Source: Coriobacteriaceae bacterium AM100-PB1-1D-6A (lineage in GTDB: Bacteria > Actinomycetota > Coriobacteriia > Coriobacteriales > Coriobacteriaceae). Taken from it: DNA of 64,000 nucleotides. The stretch spans positions 1 through 64,000 of the forward strand of contig JAQDNC010000004.1 of the NCBI GenBank assembly GCA_027660625.1, read 5' to 3'. Positions 24,743 to 32,854 of the stretch are shown here, piece after piece. Made by a program: the position numbers and the translations under genes. Each line of letters begins with the position of its first letter. Positions within the stretch are counted from its first letter, which is position 1. The notes under the pieces were generated by a model. The model saw only the letters and a list, made by a program, of their open reading frames with translations, was not told the origin of the DNA and did no database searches.

Positions 24743-24844
24743 GAGAAATACGACCATTTAGGGCAAAAACCTTTGCAATGCAGAAAATACTTTTGTGTGG
24801 TAAAGCGCAATCAGTGTCGAAAGTATTTCTCAAGCGCCTATAAT
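24743..24844 (+). promoter_or_regulatory. ppc promoter region with AGAAATAC repeats
   Basis: TATAAT at 24839-24844 is the likely -10 of ppc. Upstream lie GAGAAATAC (24743-24751), AGAAAATAC (24782-24790) and the inverted GTATTTCT (24823-24830). The last two form an inverted repeat of about 12 bp per arm (with TTTTG/CGAAA). This could be an operator. The protein is unknown. Confidence 0.45.
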
Positions 24845-24888
24845 GAATACCGCATGTTACGTGCATAGAAGGAGGAATGGGAGGAAAC

Positions 24889-27702
24889 GTGGCTGAGAAC
24901 CTAAGCAACCAGTCTGTACCCGAAGCCGCGGCGCGCGTCGCTGCCGTGGTCAACCGCCTCGTTAACCGAATCGGCTCGAATGCCGAGTCCAGGGAGCGTC
25001 TCGCCGAGATCGAGATCCCCGAGGAGCTGCGCGACAATCTGGCGCTGTTCTTGCGCCTGGAGCGCCGTGCGCTTAGCGAGTATGATCCCGAGATCGCGGA
25101 CCTGTTCGACAAGATTTTGACAGCCGAGATTGTGGTCAATGCCGGCAACCCCGGTACCTGCGCTGCCGACGAAGCCGTCGACGAGCAGGGCGTGCCCACC
25201 GCCGACGAGCCCACTGCCGTGGCATTTCGTGAGGTCGTCGATTTGATCGACAGCCTGCCGCTCGATAAGCAGCAGGTCATCGTTCGCGCCTTTACGAGCT
25301 TTTTCCATCTGGCAAACCTGTCGGAGGAGAACTACCGTGTGGCGCAGCTGCGCGAGCGCGAGGCCGGTGCGTCGACCGATACCGAGGTCGATCCTGCCAA
25401 CGAGCTTACCGTTGCCTATCACCAGCTGGTGAATGAGCTGGGTGTCGAGGGTGCCAACGAGCTGCTCGACAAGCTCGAGTTCCACCCTGTCTTTACCGCA
25501 CATCCCACCGAGGCCCGTCGTAAGGCCGTCGAGGGCAAGATCCGCCGTATCTCCAACCTGCTGGAGGAGCGTCCGCGTCTGGGCGGCTCCGACCTGGTGG
25601 AGAACGAGCGCCATATGCTGCAGGAGATCGACGCCCTGGTGCGTACGAGTCCCATCGCGCTCAAGAAGCCCACGCCGGTCGAGGAAGCCGATACCATCAT
25701 CGACATCTTCGATAACACGCTGTTCGACGTTATCCCCGTTATCTATCGTCGTTTTGACGATTGGGTGCTGGGCGACAAGGCCGGTACTGTGCCGCCGCTG
25801 TGCCCGGCGTTCTTCCATCCCGGCAGCTGGATCGGTTCCGACCGCGACGGTAACCCCAACGTCACCGCCAAGGTGAGCCGTGAGGTCGCCGCCAAGTACT
25901 TTACGCACATGGTGCTCAAGCTCGAGGACAAGTGCCGCCACATCGGCCGCAACCTCACGCTCGAGGCTACCTACAGCAAGCCGTCGGCCGAGCTCATTAA
26001 CCTGTGGAACCATCAGGTCGAGATGAGCCCTCGTTACACGGCCCGCGCCGAGCTGATCTCCGAGCACGAGCCGCATCGCGCCGTCATGCTCGTCATGGCC
26101 GACCGCCTGAACGCCACCGTCCGTCGTATCACCGACACCATGTACCACAGCGCCGACGAGTTCCTGGATGACCTGCGCGTCGTCCAGCGTTCGCTGGCCG
26201 CCTGCGGTGCCGTCCGTGCTGCCTACGGCCCGGTCCAAACCATCATCTGGCAGGTCGAGTCCTTCGGCTTCCATATGGTCGAGATGGAGTTCCGTCAGCA
26301 CTCCGTGGTGCATGCCCGCGCCCTTAAGGATATCCACGAGAACGGTATCCATGGCGACCTGCAGCCCATGACGCGCGAGGTCATCGATACCTTCCGCGCT
26401 ATCGGCTCCATCCAAAAGCGCTACGGCAAGAAGATGGCGCACCGCTACATCATCTCGTTTACCAAGAGCGCCCAGCATGTGGCCGACGTCTTTGAGCTTG
26501 CCCACCTGTCCTTTGCACACGAGGAGGATGTCCCCGAGCTCGACGTGATCCCGCTGTTCGAGCAGCTCGAGGACCTCGAGGGCTGCGTCGACGTGCTCGA
26601 TCAGATGCTTACGCTGCCTGTGGTGCAAAAGCGCCTTGCCCAGACCAACCGCCGCATGGAGGTCATGCTGGGCTATTCCGACTCCTCCAAGGATGCCGGT
26701 CCTACCACGGCCATGCTCGCGCTGCACTCCGCGCAGGAGCGCATTGCCAAGTGGGCCGAGAAGAACGATATCGACCTGGTGCTCATGCACGGTCGCGGCG
26801 GTGCCGTGGGCCGTGGCGGCGGCCCGGCCAACAAGGCCGTGCTGGCGCAGCCCAAGGGTTCGGTCAACTGCTTCTTTAAGCTCACCGAGCAGGGCGAGGT
26901 CATCTTTGCCCGTTACGGCAACCGCACGCTGGCTCAGCGCCATGTTGAGTCCGTTGCCGCCGCAACGCTTTTGCAGTCGGCCCCGAGTGTCGAGAAAACC
27001 AACACCGAGACCACGCAGAAGTTCTGGGATATGGCCGAGAAGCTTAACGCCGCAAGCCACGAGCGCTATCTGGACCTGCTGAACACCGAGGACTTTACAC
27101 CGTGGTTCTCGACCGTGACGCCGCTGACCGAGGTCGGTCTGCTGCCGATTGGCTCGCGTCCCGCCAAGCGCGGCTTGGGCGCCAAGTCGCTCGACGACCT
27201 GCGTACCATTCCGTGGATCTTCAGCTGGAGCCAGGCGCGCATTAACCTGGCCGCTTGGTACGGCCTGGGCACCGCCTGCGAGCAGCTGGGCGACCTTGAC
27301 CAGCTCAAGGCTGCCTACCAGGAGTGGCCGTTCTTCCGCACCTTTATCGACAATATTGAGATGTCGATCGCCAAGACCGATCAGCGCATCGCCAAGATGT
27401 ATCTGCACCTGGGCGACCGCGAGGATCTGTCCGAGAAGGTCTTTACCGAGATGCAGCTCACCCGTAAGTGGGTCCTTGCCATCGTCGGTGACGAATGGCC
27501 GCTGCAGCGTCGTCGCGTGCTCGGCTGCGCCGTTCGCGTGCGTAACCCCTATGTCGACGCCCTGTCCATCGCCCAGGTCCGCGCCCTTCGCGAGGTGCGT
27601 ATGAACCAGGACGAGATGGCCGAGGAGAAGAAGGCCGAGTACATGAGCCTGATTCTTTCGACTGTGACCGGCGTCTCGGCAGGATTGCAAAACACGGGGT
27701 AA
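24889..27702 (+). CDS. ppc: phosphoenolpyruvate carboxylase
   Basis: 937 residues from the GTG at 24889 (GGGAGG upstream). An ATG at 24877 lies too close to its GGAGG. The enzyme adds bicarbonate to PEP to form oxaloacetate and so refills the C4 pool. Catalytic blocks: VFTAHPTEARR with His205, GSDRDGNPNVTAK, LGYSDSSKDAGPTTA, the glycine loop MHGRGGAVGRGGGPANKAV, and the C-terminal RNPYVDALSIAQV ending in the conserved QNTG. Full length, with no frameshift. Confidence 0.97.
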   Translation: MAENLSNQSVPEAAARVAAVVNRLVNRIGSNAESRERLAEIEIPEELRDNLALFLRLERRALSEYDPEIADLFDKILTAEIVVNAGNPGTCAADEAVDEQGVPTADEPTAVAFREVVDLIDSLPLDKQQVIVRAFTSFFHLANLSEENYRVAQLREREAGASTDTEVDPANELTVAYHQLVNELGVEGANELLDKLEFHPVFTAHPTEARRKAVEGKIRRISNLLEERPRLGGSDLVENERHMLQEIDALVRTSPIALKKPTPVEEADTIIDIFDNTLFDVIPVIYRRFDDWVLGDKAGTVPPLCPAFFHPGSWIGSDRDGNPNVTAKVSREVAAKYFTHMVLKLEDKCRHIGRNLTLEATYSKPSAELINLWNHQVEMSPRYTARAELISEHEPHRAVMLVMADRLNATVRRITDTMYHSADEFLDDLRVVQRSLAACGAVRAAYGPVQTIIWQVESFGFHMVEMEFRQHSVVHARALKDIHENGIHGDLQPMTREVIDTFRAIGSIQKRYGKKMAHRYIISFTKSAQHVADVFELAHLSFAHEEDVPELDVIPLFEQLEDLEGCVDVLDQMLTLPVVQKRLAQTNRRMEVMLGYSDSSKDAGPTTAMLALHSAQERIAKWAEKNDIDLVLMHGRGGAVGRGGGPANKAVLAQPKGSVNCFFKLTEQGEVIFARYGNRTLAQRHVESVAAATLLQSAPSVEKTNTETTQKFWDMAEKLNAASHERYLDLLNTEDFTPWFSTVTPLTEVGLLPIGSRPAKRGLGAKSLDDLRTIPWIFSWSQARINLAAWYGLGTACEQLGDLDQLKAAYQEWPFFRTFIDNIEMSIAKTDQRIAKMYLHLGDREDLSEKVFTEMQLTRKWVLAIVGDEWPLQRRRVLGCAVRVRNPYVDALSIAQVRALREVRMNQDEMAEEKKAEYMSLILSTVTGVSAGLQNTG

Positions 27703-27723
27703 TCGATAGCCCTGTAGTCGTCC

Positions 27724-27850
27724 GGGCCCGCCATCAGTTTACTTTTAGGCACGTCCTCGGACATGCAAAAAGCCCTCGCTGCGCACTTCGTGCGGCGAGG
27801 GCTTCTTGCGTCCTGCGGAGTGTGCCTAAAAGTAAACTGATGGCGGGCCC
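27724..27850. repeat. A-family long hairpin, copy 1
   Basis: A 127-nt inverted repeat. The outer arms 27724-27751 and 27823-27850 pair perfectly over 28 bp. The 70-nt core (27753-27822) contains an apical hairpin, stem AAGCCCTCGC/GCGAGGGCTT capped by a CGCAC-TTC-GTGCG loop stem. The core matches copy 2 (30234-30303) at 65 of 70 positions. It lies between ppc and larA and has no T tract. Mobile hairpin or structured RNA, not settled. Confidence 0.92.
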
Positions 27851-28121
27851 TGCGATGTCCGGCCTTCGGCGGATTACTGGCTGGGGGAATAATGGCGCGC
27901 TTCGCGCGTTTTGGATGGGGTCTATCTCGGTGGCGCATTTGGCGCTTCTCGCCTTACGACTGTTCCGGCTGCGGTCCCGTTTGGGATCGCAGCCGTTTTG
28001 TTGTGGGTCAAATATGAACGTTGTGTTAATGAGTCGGTGGACGGTGGAGTTTTTCGGTGAGCGGCGTATCCTTCCAACGGTTTATCTAGTGTGTCAGTTG
28101 AAAGGAAGAGGGCGCTCGTCA
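27851..28121. other. ppc-larA intergenic remainder
   Basis: It holds a small CGCGC-TTC-GCGCG-TTTT hairpin (about 27896-27912) and a strong terminator (27966-27999). The larA leader follows. No clear -35/-10 pair for larA was recognised. Confidence 0.5.
27966..27999 (+). terminator. terminator upstream of larA
   Basis: A 13-bp stem with one G-T pair (27966-27978/27983-27995), GTTT loop, then TTTT. Confidence 0.8.
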
Positions 28122-29399
28122 TTGTTTGAATGTGAACTGCCGTTTGACCACAAGACGTTGCATCTGGAGCTTGAGGATAAGAACTTCGCGGGTGTGATGG
28201 AAGGTCATCAAAACGAGTTAAAGACCACGAAATCGCAGGAAGAGCTGGTGGAGGAGTCGCTTGTCAACCCTTATGGCTCGCCTTCGCTCGAGGAGCTTTG
28301 CGCTGGCAAGAAGGATATTGTCATTATTAGCTCCGACCATACGCGCCCCGTTCCCTCGCGTGTGACGATGCCTATTCTGCTGCATCACATCCATTCCGCT
28401 GCGCCCGAGGCTCGCGTGCGTATTTTGGTTGCTACGGGTATGCATCGTCCGTCGACGCACGAGGAGCTCGTCAACAAGTACGGCGAGGAAATTGTTGCCA
28501 ACGAGGAAATCGTTATGCACGTCGCGACTGACGACAGCATGATGAAAAAGATCGGCACCCTGCCTTCTGGTGGCGAGTGCATCATCAATAAGATTGCCGT
28601 CGATTGCGATCTGCTGCTTGCCGAGGGCTTTATTGAGCCGCACTTCTTTGCTGGTTTCTCCGGCAGCCGCAAGTCCGTCCTGCCTGGCATCGCCAGCTAC
28701 AAGACCATCATGTACAACCACAACGGCCAGTTTGTGAACGATTCCCATTCGCGTGCCGGCAACCTGTGCCATAACCACGTGAGCGAGGACATGTTTGCCG
28801 CTGCCGAGATGGCTCACCTTGCCTTTGTGCTTAACGTGGTGCTCAACGGCAAGCACGAGGTCATTGGCTCCTTCGCCGGCGACATCCACAAGGCACACGA
28901 GGCTGGCTGCGAGTTCGTAAAGAGCCTTGCCGGCGTTGAGCCCGTCGAGTGCGAGATTGCCATCACCACCAACGGCGGCTACCCGCTCGACCAGAACATC
29001 TACCAGGCCGTGAAGGGCATGTGCGCTGCCGAGGCCACGCTTCCCGAGGGCGGTGTGATTATCGACGTTGCCGGTTGTGCCGACGGTCACGGTGGCGAGG
29101 GCTTCTATCACAACATCGCCGACAACGATCCGGCAGAGTTTGAGCGTGCCTGCATCGATCGTCCAAAGGACGAGACCCTGCCCGATCAGTGGACGAGCCA
29201 GATTTTCGCCCGCATCCTGGCACATCACCCTGTGATCATGGTTACCGACCTGTGCGATCACCAGATGATTAAGGATATGCACATGACGCCGGTCAACACC
29301 CTCGAGGAGGCGCTCAAGCTCGCCTTTGAGATGAAGGGTGCCGATGCCAAGGTGGCCGTCATTCCCGATGGCCTGGGCGTTGTCGTCGCTCAGCACTAG
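28122..29399 (+). CDS. larA: nickel-dependent lactate racemase LarA
   Basis: 425 residues. It interconverts D- and L-lactate using a nickel-pincer nucleotide covalently bound to a lysine. With the TTG start at 28122, the catalytic and ligand residues fall at H108 (ATGMHRP), H174 (EPHFF), K184 (GSRKS) and H200 (YNH). These are the same numbers as in Lactiplantibacillus plantarum LarA, which strongly supports this unusual start. GGAAGAGGG at 28104-28112 is upstream. The frame is open much further upstream, but nothing there resembles the family. larD follows after 49 bases, and the cofactor genes larB and larC1 lie convergent on the other side. Confidence 0.92.
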   Translation: MFECELPFDHKTLHLELEDKNFAGVMEGHQNELKTTKSQEELVEESLVNPYGSPSLEELCAGKKDIVIISSDHTRPVPSRVTMPILLHHIHSAAPEARVRILVATGMHRPSTHEELVNKYGEEIVANEEIVMHVATDDSMMKKIGTLPSGGECIINKIAVDCDLLLAEGFIEPHFFAGFSGSRKSVLPGIASYKTIMYNHNGQFVNDSHSRAGNLCHNHVSEDMFAAAEMAHLAFVLNVVLNGKHEVIGSFAGDIHKAHEAGCEFVKSLAGVEPVECEIAITTNGGYPLDQNIYQAVKGMCAAEATLPEGGVIIDVAGCADGHGGEGFYHNIADNDPAEFERACIDRPKDETLPDQWTSQIFARILAHHPVIMVTDLCDHQMIKDMHMTPVNTLEEALKLAFEMKGADAKVAVIPDGLGVVVAQH

Positions 29400-29448
29400 C
29401 GCGCGGCCTAAACGAATCGTTTATAACCGACAAGAAAGATAAGGTTTT

Positions 29449-30180
29449 ATGCTTACCAAACTCCTCTGCGAATTCGGCGCAACGGCCCTCATGATCATCT
29501 TTGGCGTGGGCGTACACTGCGATACCGTGCTTAAGGGCACCAAGTATCAGGGCTCCGGCCACATGTTTGCCATCACCACTTGGTCTTTTGGCATCTCGGT
29601 CTGCCTGTTTGTCTTTGGTGGCGCCGTGTGCATGAACCCGGCCATGGTGCTTGCCCAGTGCATCGTCGGTCTGGTGCCGTGGGGCAACTGCATCCCCTTC
29701 ATGCTTGCCGATATGCTCGGCGGCTTTGTGGGTGCCGTTATCGCTTGGTTTATGTATGCCGATGAGTTCAAGGCTTCCGAAGGCGTCGTCGATCCCATTG
29801 CTCAGCGCAACATCTTCTCGACCAACCCCACCACCGAGGGCACGAACTATGCCCGCAACTTCTTCTGCGAGGCTATCTGCACCTTCGTGTTCATCAGCGC
29901 CATCCTTGCTGCTGCTAGCCGTGCTGGTGAGAACGTTCTGTTGCTCGCCATCTGCGTCGGTCTGATTGTCTGGGCCGTTGGCATGGGCATGGGCGGCATC
30001 ACCGGCTTCGCCATGAACCAGGCACGTGACCTTGGTCCTCGCATGGCCTATCAGGTGTTGCCGATTAAGAACAAGGCTGACAACAACTGGAAGTATGGCC
30101 TGCTTGTTCCTGGCATCGCTCCGTTTGTCGGTGCCGCTCTGGCTGCACTGTTTGTGCACGGCTTCTTGGGCATGTTCTAG
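29449..30180 (+). CDS. aquaporin/glycerol-facilitator family channel, probably LarD lactate channel
   Basis: 243 residues with six membrane segments and the two half-helix loops of the MIP family. The first signature is intact (CMNPAMVLA). The second reads MNQARDLGPR, so the usual proline of NPA is glutamine. In lar operons of lactobacilli the channel LarD passes lactic acid. The position directly after larA suggests the same role here. GAAAGATAAGG precedes the ATG. A general glycerol facilitator is the alternative. Confidence 0.82.
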   Translation: MLTKLLCEFGATALMIIFGVGVHCDTVLKGTKYQGSGHMFAITTWSFGISVCLFVFGGAVCMNPAMVLAQCIVGLVPWGNCIPFMLADMLGGFVGAVIAWFMYADEFKASEGVVDPIAQRNIFSTNPTTEGTNYARNFFCEAICTFVFISAILAAASRAGENVLLLAICVGLIVWAVGMGMGGITGFAMNQARDLGPRMAYQVLPIKNKADNNWKYGLLVPGIAPFVGAALAALFVHGFLGMF

Positions 30181-30204
30181 TCCAAGACAATTGATATAAC
30201 GCCC

Positions 30205-30330
30205 GGGTTCGGCATAGGTTAACTTTCCGCCGCGTCCTCGGACATGCAAGAAGCTCCCGCTGCGCACTTCGTGCGGCGGGAGCTTCTTGCGTCCTGCGGA
30301 GTGCGGCGGAAAGTTAACCTAGCCGAACCC
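30205..30330. repeat. A-family long hairpin, copy 2
   Basis: Outer arms 30205-30233 and 30303-30330 pair over 28 bp with one bulged base. The core 30234-30303 differs from copy 1 at only five positions, and four of these are two compensating base-pair swaps in the apical stem. It lies in the convergent gap between larD and tetR. Both copies are followed by TGCG after a CCC arm end. Confidence 0.92.
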
Positions 30331-30487
30331 TGCGGGAATCCAGCTGCGTTCGAACAAGCAACCAACATATATATCTGAATTTGGATGTGGTGGGCGCTTG
30401 TTGCTGGTGGGGGCGTTGAGGCGCGAGTGACACTTTGGGGTGCGCGGAGCCCTGCGTTGGGTCGATGATTTGGGATGAGCTTCTTAC
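30331..30487. other. larD-tetR convergent gap, remainder
   Basis: Apart from a 7-bp AACAAGC/GCTTGTT pair I see no gene, terminator or operator here. Confidence 0.4.
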
Positions 30488-31027
30488 TTAGGTGAAGAGG
30501 GGCTTTATGGCTGAGAGGTAGTCTTTGGCTACGTCGGCTTTATCTGCTTGGAAATTGTGCCAGGCCCACCATTGGACCATTCCTACGAAGCTTGAGGCTA
30601 TGTGGTGTAGTAGGAAACTGCGGTCCATGGTGCCGGCGGGGCCTGCGGGGCCGACGGGGACGGTTTCGGCTGCGCGCGACATGATGGTCTTGCGGAGACA
30701 GTCGGCGAAGACGCGTGAGCCGGCGCCGGCTACCAGTGCCCGTACACCCTGCCGACGATTCCAGAGGTTGTTGAGGATATGCTCGACCTGTACGAGTGGG
30801 TCATCGAGGGGCGTACCGTCATCGTCGAGGGCATGGGTGCAGATATCGCGCACGAGCTCAGCGAGCAGGTCATCTTTGCTCTTGAAGAGCCCGTAGAACG
30901 TGGCCCGACCTACGTGGGCACGAGTGATGATGTCGCCGACGGTGATCTTGCCGTAGTCTTTCTCGCACAGGAGCTCGGAGAACGCCGTAACGATGGCAGC
31001 GCGGCTTTTTGCCTTGCGGGCATCCAT
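30488..31027 (-). CDS. TetR/AcrR-family regulator of the lar locus
   Basis: 179 residues. The N-terminal helix-turn-helix is typical of TetR: AFSELLCEKDYGKITVGDIITRAHVGRATFYGLFKSKDDL. The remaining helices would form the ligand pocket. Its ATG begins two bases after the larC1 stop, so it is translated with the larB-larC1 operon. The 11-bp palindrome in front of larB (32785-32818) is a likely target, giving autoregulation. The ligand (lactate, nickel or other) is not predictable. Confidence 0.85.
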   Translation of the reverse strand: MDARKAKSRAAIVTAFSELLCEKDYGKITVGDIITRAHVGRATFYGLFKSKDDLLAELVRDICTHALDDDGTPLDDPLVQVEHILNNLWNRRQGVRALVAGAGSRVFADCLRKTIMSRAAETVPVGPAGPAGTMDRSFLLHHIASSFVGMVQWWAWHNFQADKADVAKDYLSAIKPLFT

Positions 31028-31029
31028 GG

Positions 31030-31947
31030 CTATGCGTCCGCGTGAACGAGCAGGCAGCGGAGCGTACCGGAGCAACCTTCGTAGGGGCGTTTGCCGGCGC
31101 CGTAGCCGACGGCTTCGATGCGGTAGCGTGAGGGCAGTTGGTCGGACGTGCGCAGCGCGGTGACGATGGCGGCGCCCGTCGGCGTCACGAGCTCGCCGGC
31201 GACCGGTGCAGGCGCGAGGGCGATATTGCCCGCCTGGCACAGGTTGACGACAGCGGGGACGGGAATGGGCATGAGGCCGTGGGCACAGTGGATGGTGCCG
31301 TGACCCTCGGAGAGCGACTCGACCACGATGTCCTCAATACTAAGGTCGTCGAGGCAGATGGCGACAGAGCAGACGTCGACAATGGAGTCGACGGCGCCCA
31401 CCTCGTGAAACAGGACGGTGTCGGGCGTTTTGCCGTGAGCCTTTGCCTCGGCATCAGCGAGTACAGAAAAAATGGCGAGGGCACGACGCTTGGCACCATC
31501 GCTTAGCCGTGAGCCATCGATGATGGCGGTGACATCCGCCAAAGAGCGGTGGTGATGGTGGTGGGCGTGATGATGGCCATCGTGGTCATGGCCGTGGGCC
31601 TCATGGTCATGCTCGTGGCAGTGCTCGTGTTCGTGCTCGCCATGATCATGGTGGTGGTGCTCATGCTCATGTGTGTGCTCGGTGCCCGCTTCGTTGCCGT
31701 AGAGCCAGGCCATGTCGTGGTCGTGGTTCTCGAGCTCCTCTGCCAGCTGAACATCAAAGTCGCAGGCGTCGATGCCATGCTTGTTTACGCGTGTAACGGC
31801 AATCTCAAAGCCGCCGACCGGCAGCGTGGCGAGCTGGTCGCGCAGATGCTCCTCGCTGGCGCCCAGGTCGAGCAGGGCCGCGACGGTCATGTCGCCGCTG
31901 ATGCCCGAGGTGCCGTCGATGATAAGCGTGTGCTGATGGTTGGACAT
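31030..31947 (-). CDS. larC: LarC1: nickel-pincer cofactor nickel-insertion protein, N-terminal half with His-rich segment
   Basis: 305 residues. The start LIIDGTSGISGDMTVAALLDLG and the block VLFHEVGAVDSIVDVCSVAICLD are family hallmarks. LarC inserts nickel into the pyridinium dithiocarboxylate cofactor. Residues 91-133 contain 25 histidines in 43 positions, a probable nickel-binding reservoir. The protein ends right after the LarC1 domain (KRPYEGCSGTLRCLLVHADA). The LarC2 half, which other bacteria make by fusion or programmed frameshift and which carries an LETNIDDM-type motif, is absent: tetR starts two bases later. AAGGAG precedes the ATG. Confidence 0.9.
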   Translation of the reverse strand: MSNHQHTLIIDGTSGISGDMTVAALLDLGASEEHLRDQLATLPVGGFEIAVTRVNKHGIDACDFDVQLAEELENHDHDMAWLYGNEAGTEHTHEHEHHHHDHGEHEHEHCHEHDHEAHGHDHDGHHHAHHHHHRSLADVTAIIDGSRLSDGAKRRALAIFSVLADAEAKAHGKTPDTVLFHEVGAVDSIVDVCSVAICLDDLSIEDIVVESLSEGHGTIHCAHGLMPIPVPAVVNLCQAGNIALAPAPVAGELVTPTGAAIVTALRTSDQLPSRYRIEAVGYGAGKRPYEGCSGTLRCLLVHADA

Positions 31948-31957
31948 GAAATGCTCC

Positions 31958-32740
31958 TTAGCGGGCGCAGGACGTGCCGGCGCTCAGATGATTGATAAGA
32001 CTTGCCTGGTAGGCGGCACCAAAGCCGTTGTCGATATTGACGACCGAGACGCCGCTGGCGCAGGAGTTGAGCATGGCGAGCAGCGCGGCCACGCCACCAA
32101 AGTTCGCGCCGTAGCCCACGCTGGTGGGAACGGCGATGACTGGGCAACTCACCAGGCCTCCGATGACGCTCGCCAGGGCGCCCTCCATGCCGGCGATGGC
32201 GATGACCACCTGTGCCTGGGCAAGTTCCTCGGCATGCGCAAGCAGGCGGTGCAGGCCGGCGACACCCACGTCGTAGAGGCGATCGACTTCGTTGCCGTAG
32301 AACTCGGCCGTCAACGCGGCTTCCTCGGCAACGGGCAGGTCGCTCGTGCCGGCGCAGGCGACGACGATGCGTCCGTTGCCGGTGGGGGAGGGCTTGCCGC
32401 CCGCGAGGGCGAGCTGGGCGTCCGGGACATATCCCAGGTCGATGCCGTTGCCGAGGAGCTCCGAGGTGCGGGCGGCCTTTTTGGCGTCCAGGCGTGTGAC
32501 CAGGATGCGCTCCTGGCCGGCATCGCGCAGCGCTTCGATAATGGCGGCAATTTGCTCGGCGGTTTTACCGGCGCCGTAGACAACTTCGCCGGCTCCCTGG
32601 CGCACCCCGCGCGAAAGGTCGAGCTGCGCAAAGCCCAAATCGGCGGTCGGAGCCGTCTGGATGCGCGTGAGGGCGTCGGCAGGGGTGACTGCTCCGCCGG
32701 CAACATCGCTCAGCAGCTGCTCTAGATCTCGCTTATCCAT
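31958..32740 (-). CDS. larB: LarB: pyridinium-3,5-biscarboxylate mononucleotide synthase
   Basis: 260 residues. It carboxylates nicotinate adenine dinucleotide at the first step of nickel-pincer cofactor synthesis. The N-terminal helical part (KRDLEQLLSDVAGGAVTPADAL) and the PurE-like C-terminal domain are evident, including VVACAGTSDLPVAEEAA, GMEGALASVIGGLV and PTSVGYGANFGGVAALLAMLNSCASGVSVVNIDNGFGA. The ATG at 32740 has GAAGGGA upstream; an ATG at 32773 is weaker. It is the first gene of larB-larC1-tetR. larE, needed to add sulfur, is not in the window. Confidence 0.93.
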   Translation of the reverse strand: MDKRDLEQLLSDVAGGAVTPADALTRIQTAPTADLGFAQLDLSRGVRQGAGEVVYGAGKTAEQIAAIIEALRDAGQERILVTRLDAKKAARTSELLGNGIDLGYVPDAQLALAGGKPSPTGNGRIVVACAGTSDLPVAEEAALTAEFYGNEVDRLYDVGVAGLHRLLAHAEELAQAQVVIAIAGMEGALASVIGGLVSCPVIAVPTSVGYGANFGGVAALLAMLNSCASGVSVVNIDNGFGAAYQASLINHLSAGTSCAR

Positions 32741-32784
32741 ATATGTTCCCTTCGACGGCGCAAAGTTTAGCACTCAAAGGGTAT

Positions 32785-32818
32785 GTTTCCGAACACTAAG
32801 ACAGAATTGTTCGGAAAC
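32785..32818. promoter_or_regulatory. palindromic operator upstream of larB
   Basis: Perfect 11-bp inverted repeat GTTTCCGAACA (32785-32795) / TGTTCGGAAAC (32808-32818) with a 12-base spacer, 45 bases before the larB start. Size and position fit a repressor site of the TetR type encoded at the end of the same operon. Confidence 0.7.
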
Positions 32819-32854
32819 TATAGGACAGACTGATTCAATTGCTAGACGGATTGG

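Noticed and set aside
31030..31240. Programmed frameshift joining larC1 to a downstream larC2
   Set aside because: Translations of the other frames past the larC1 stop give only the TetR protein and shadow sequence, with no LETNIDDM-like motif.
32767..32775. TTAGCACTC, half of a CIRCE/HrcA heat-shock element, before larB
   Set aside because: The second half-site GAGTGCTAA is missing at the required 9-base spacing, and larB is not a heat-shock gene.
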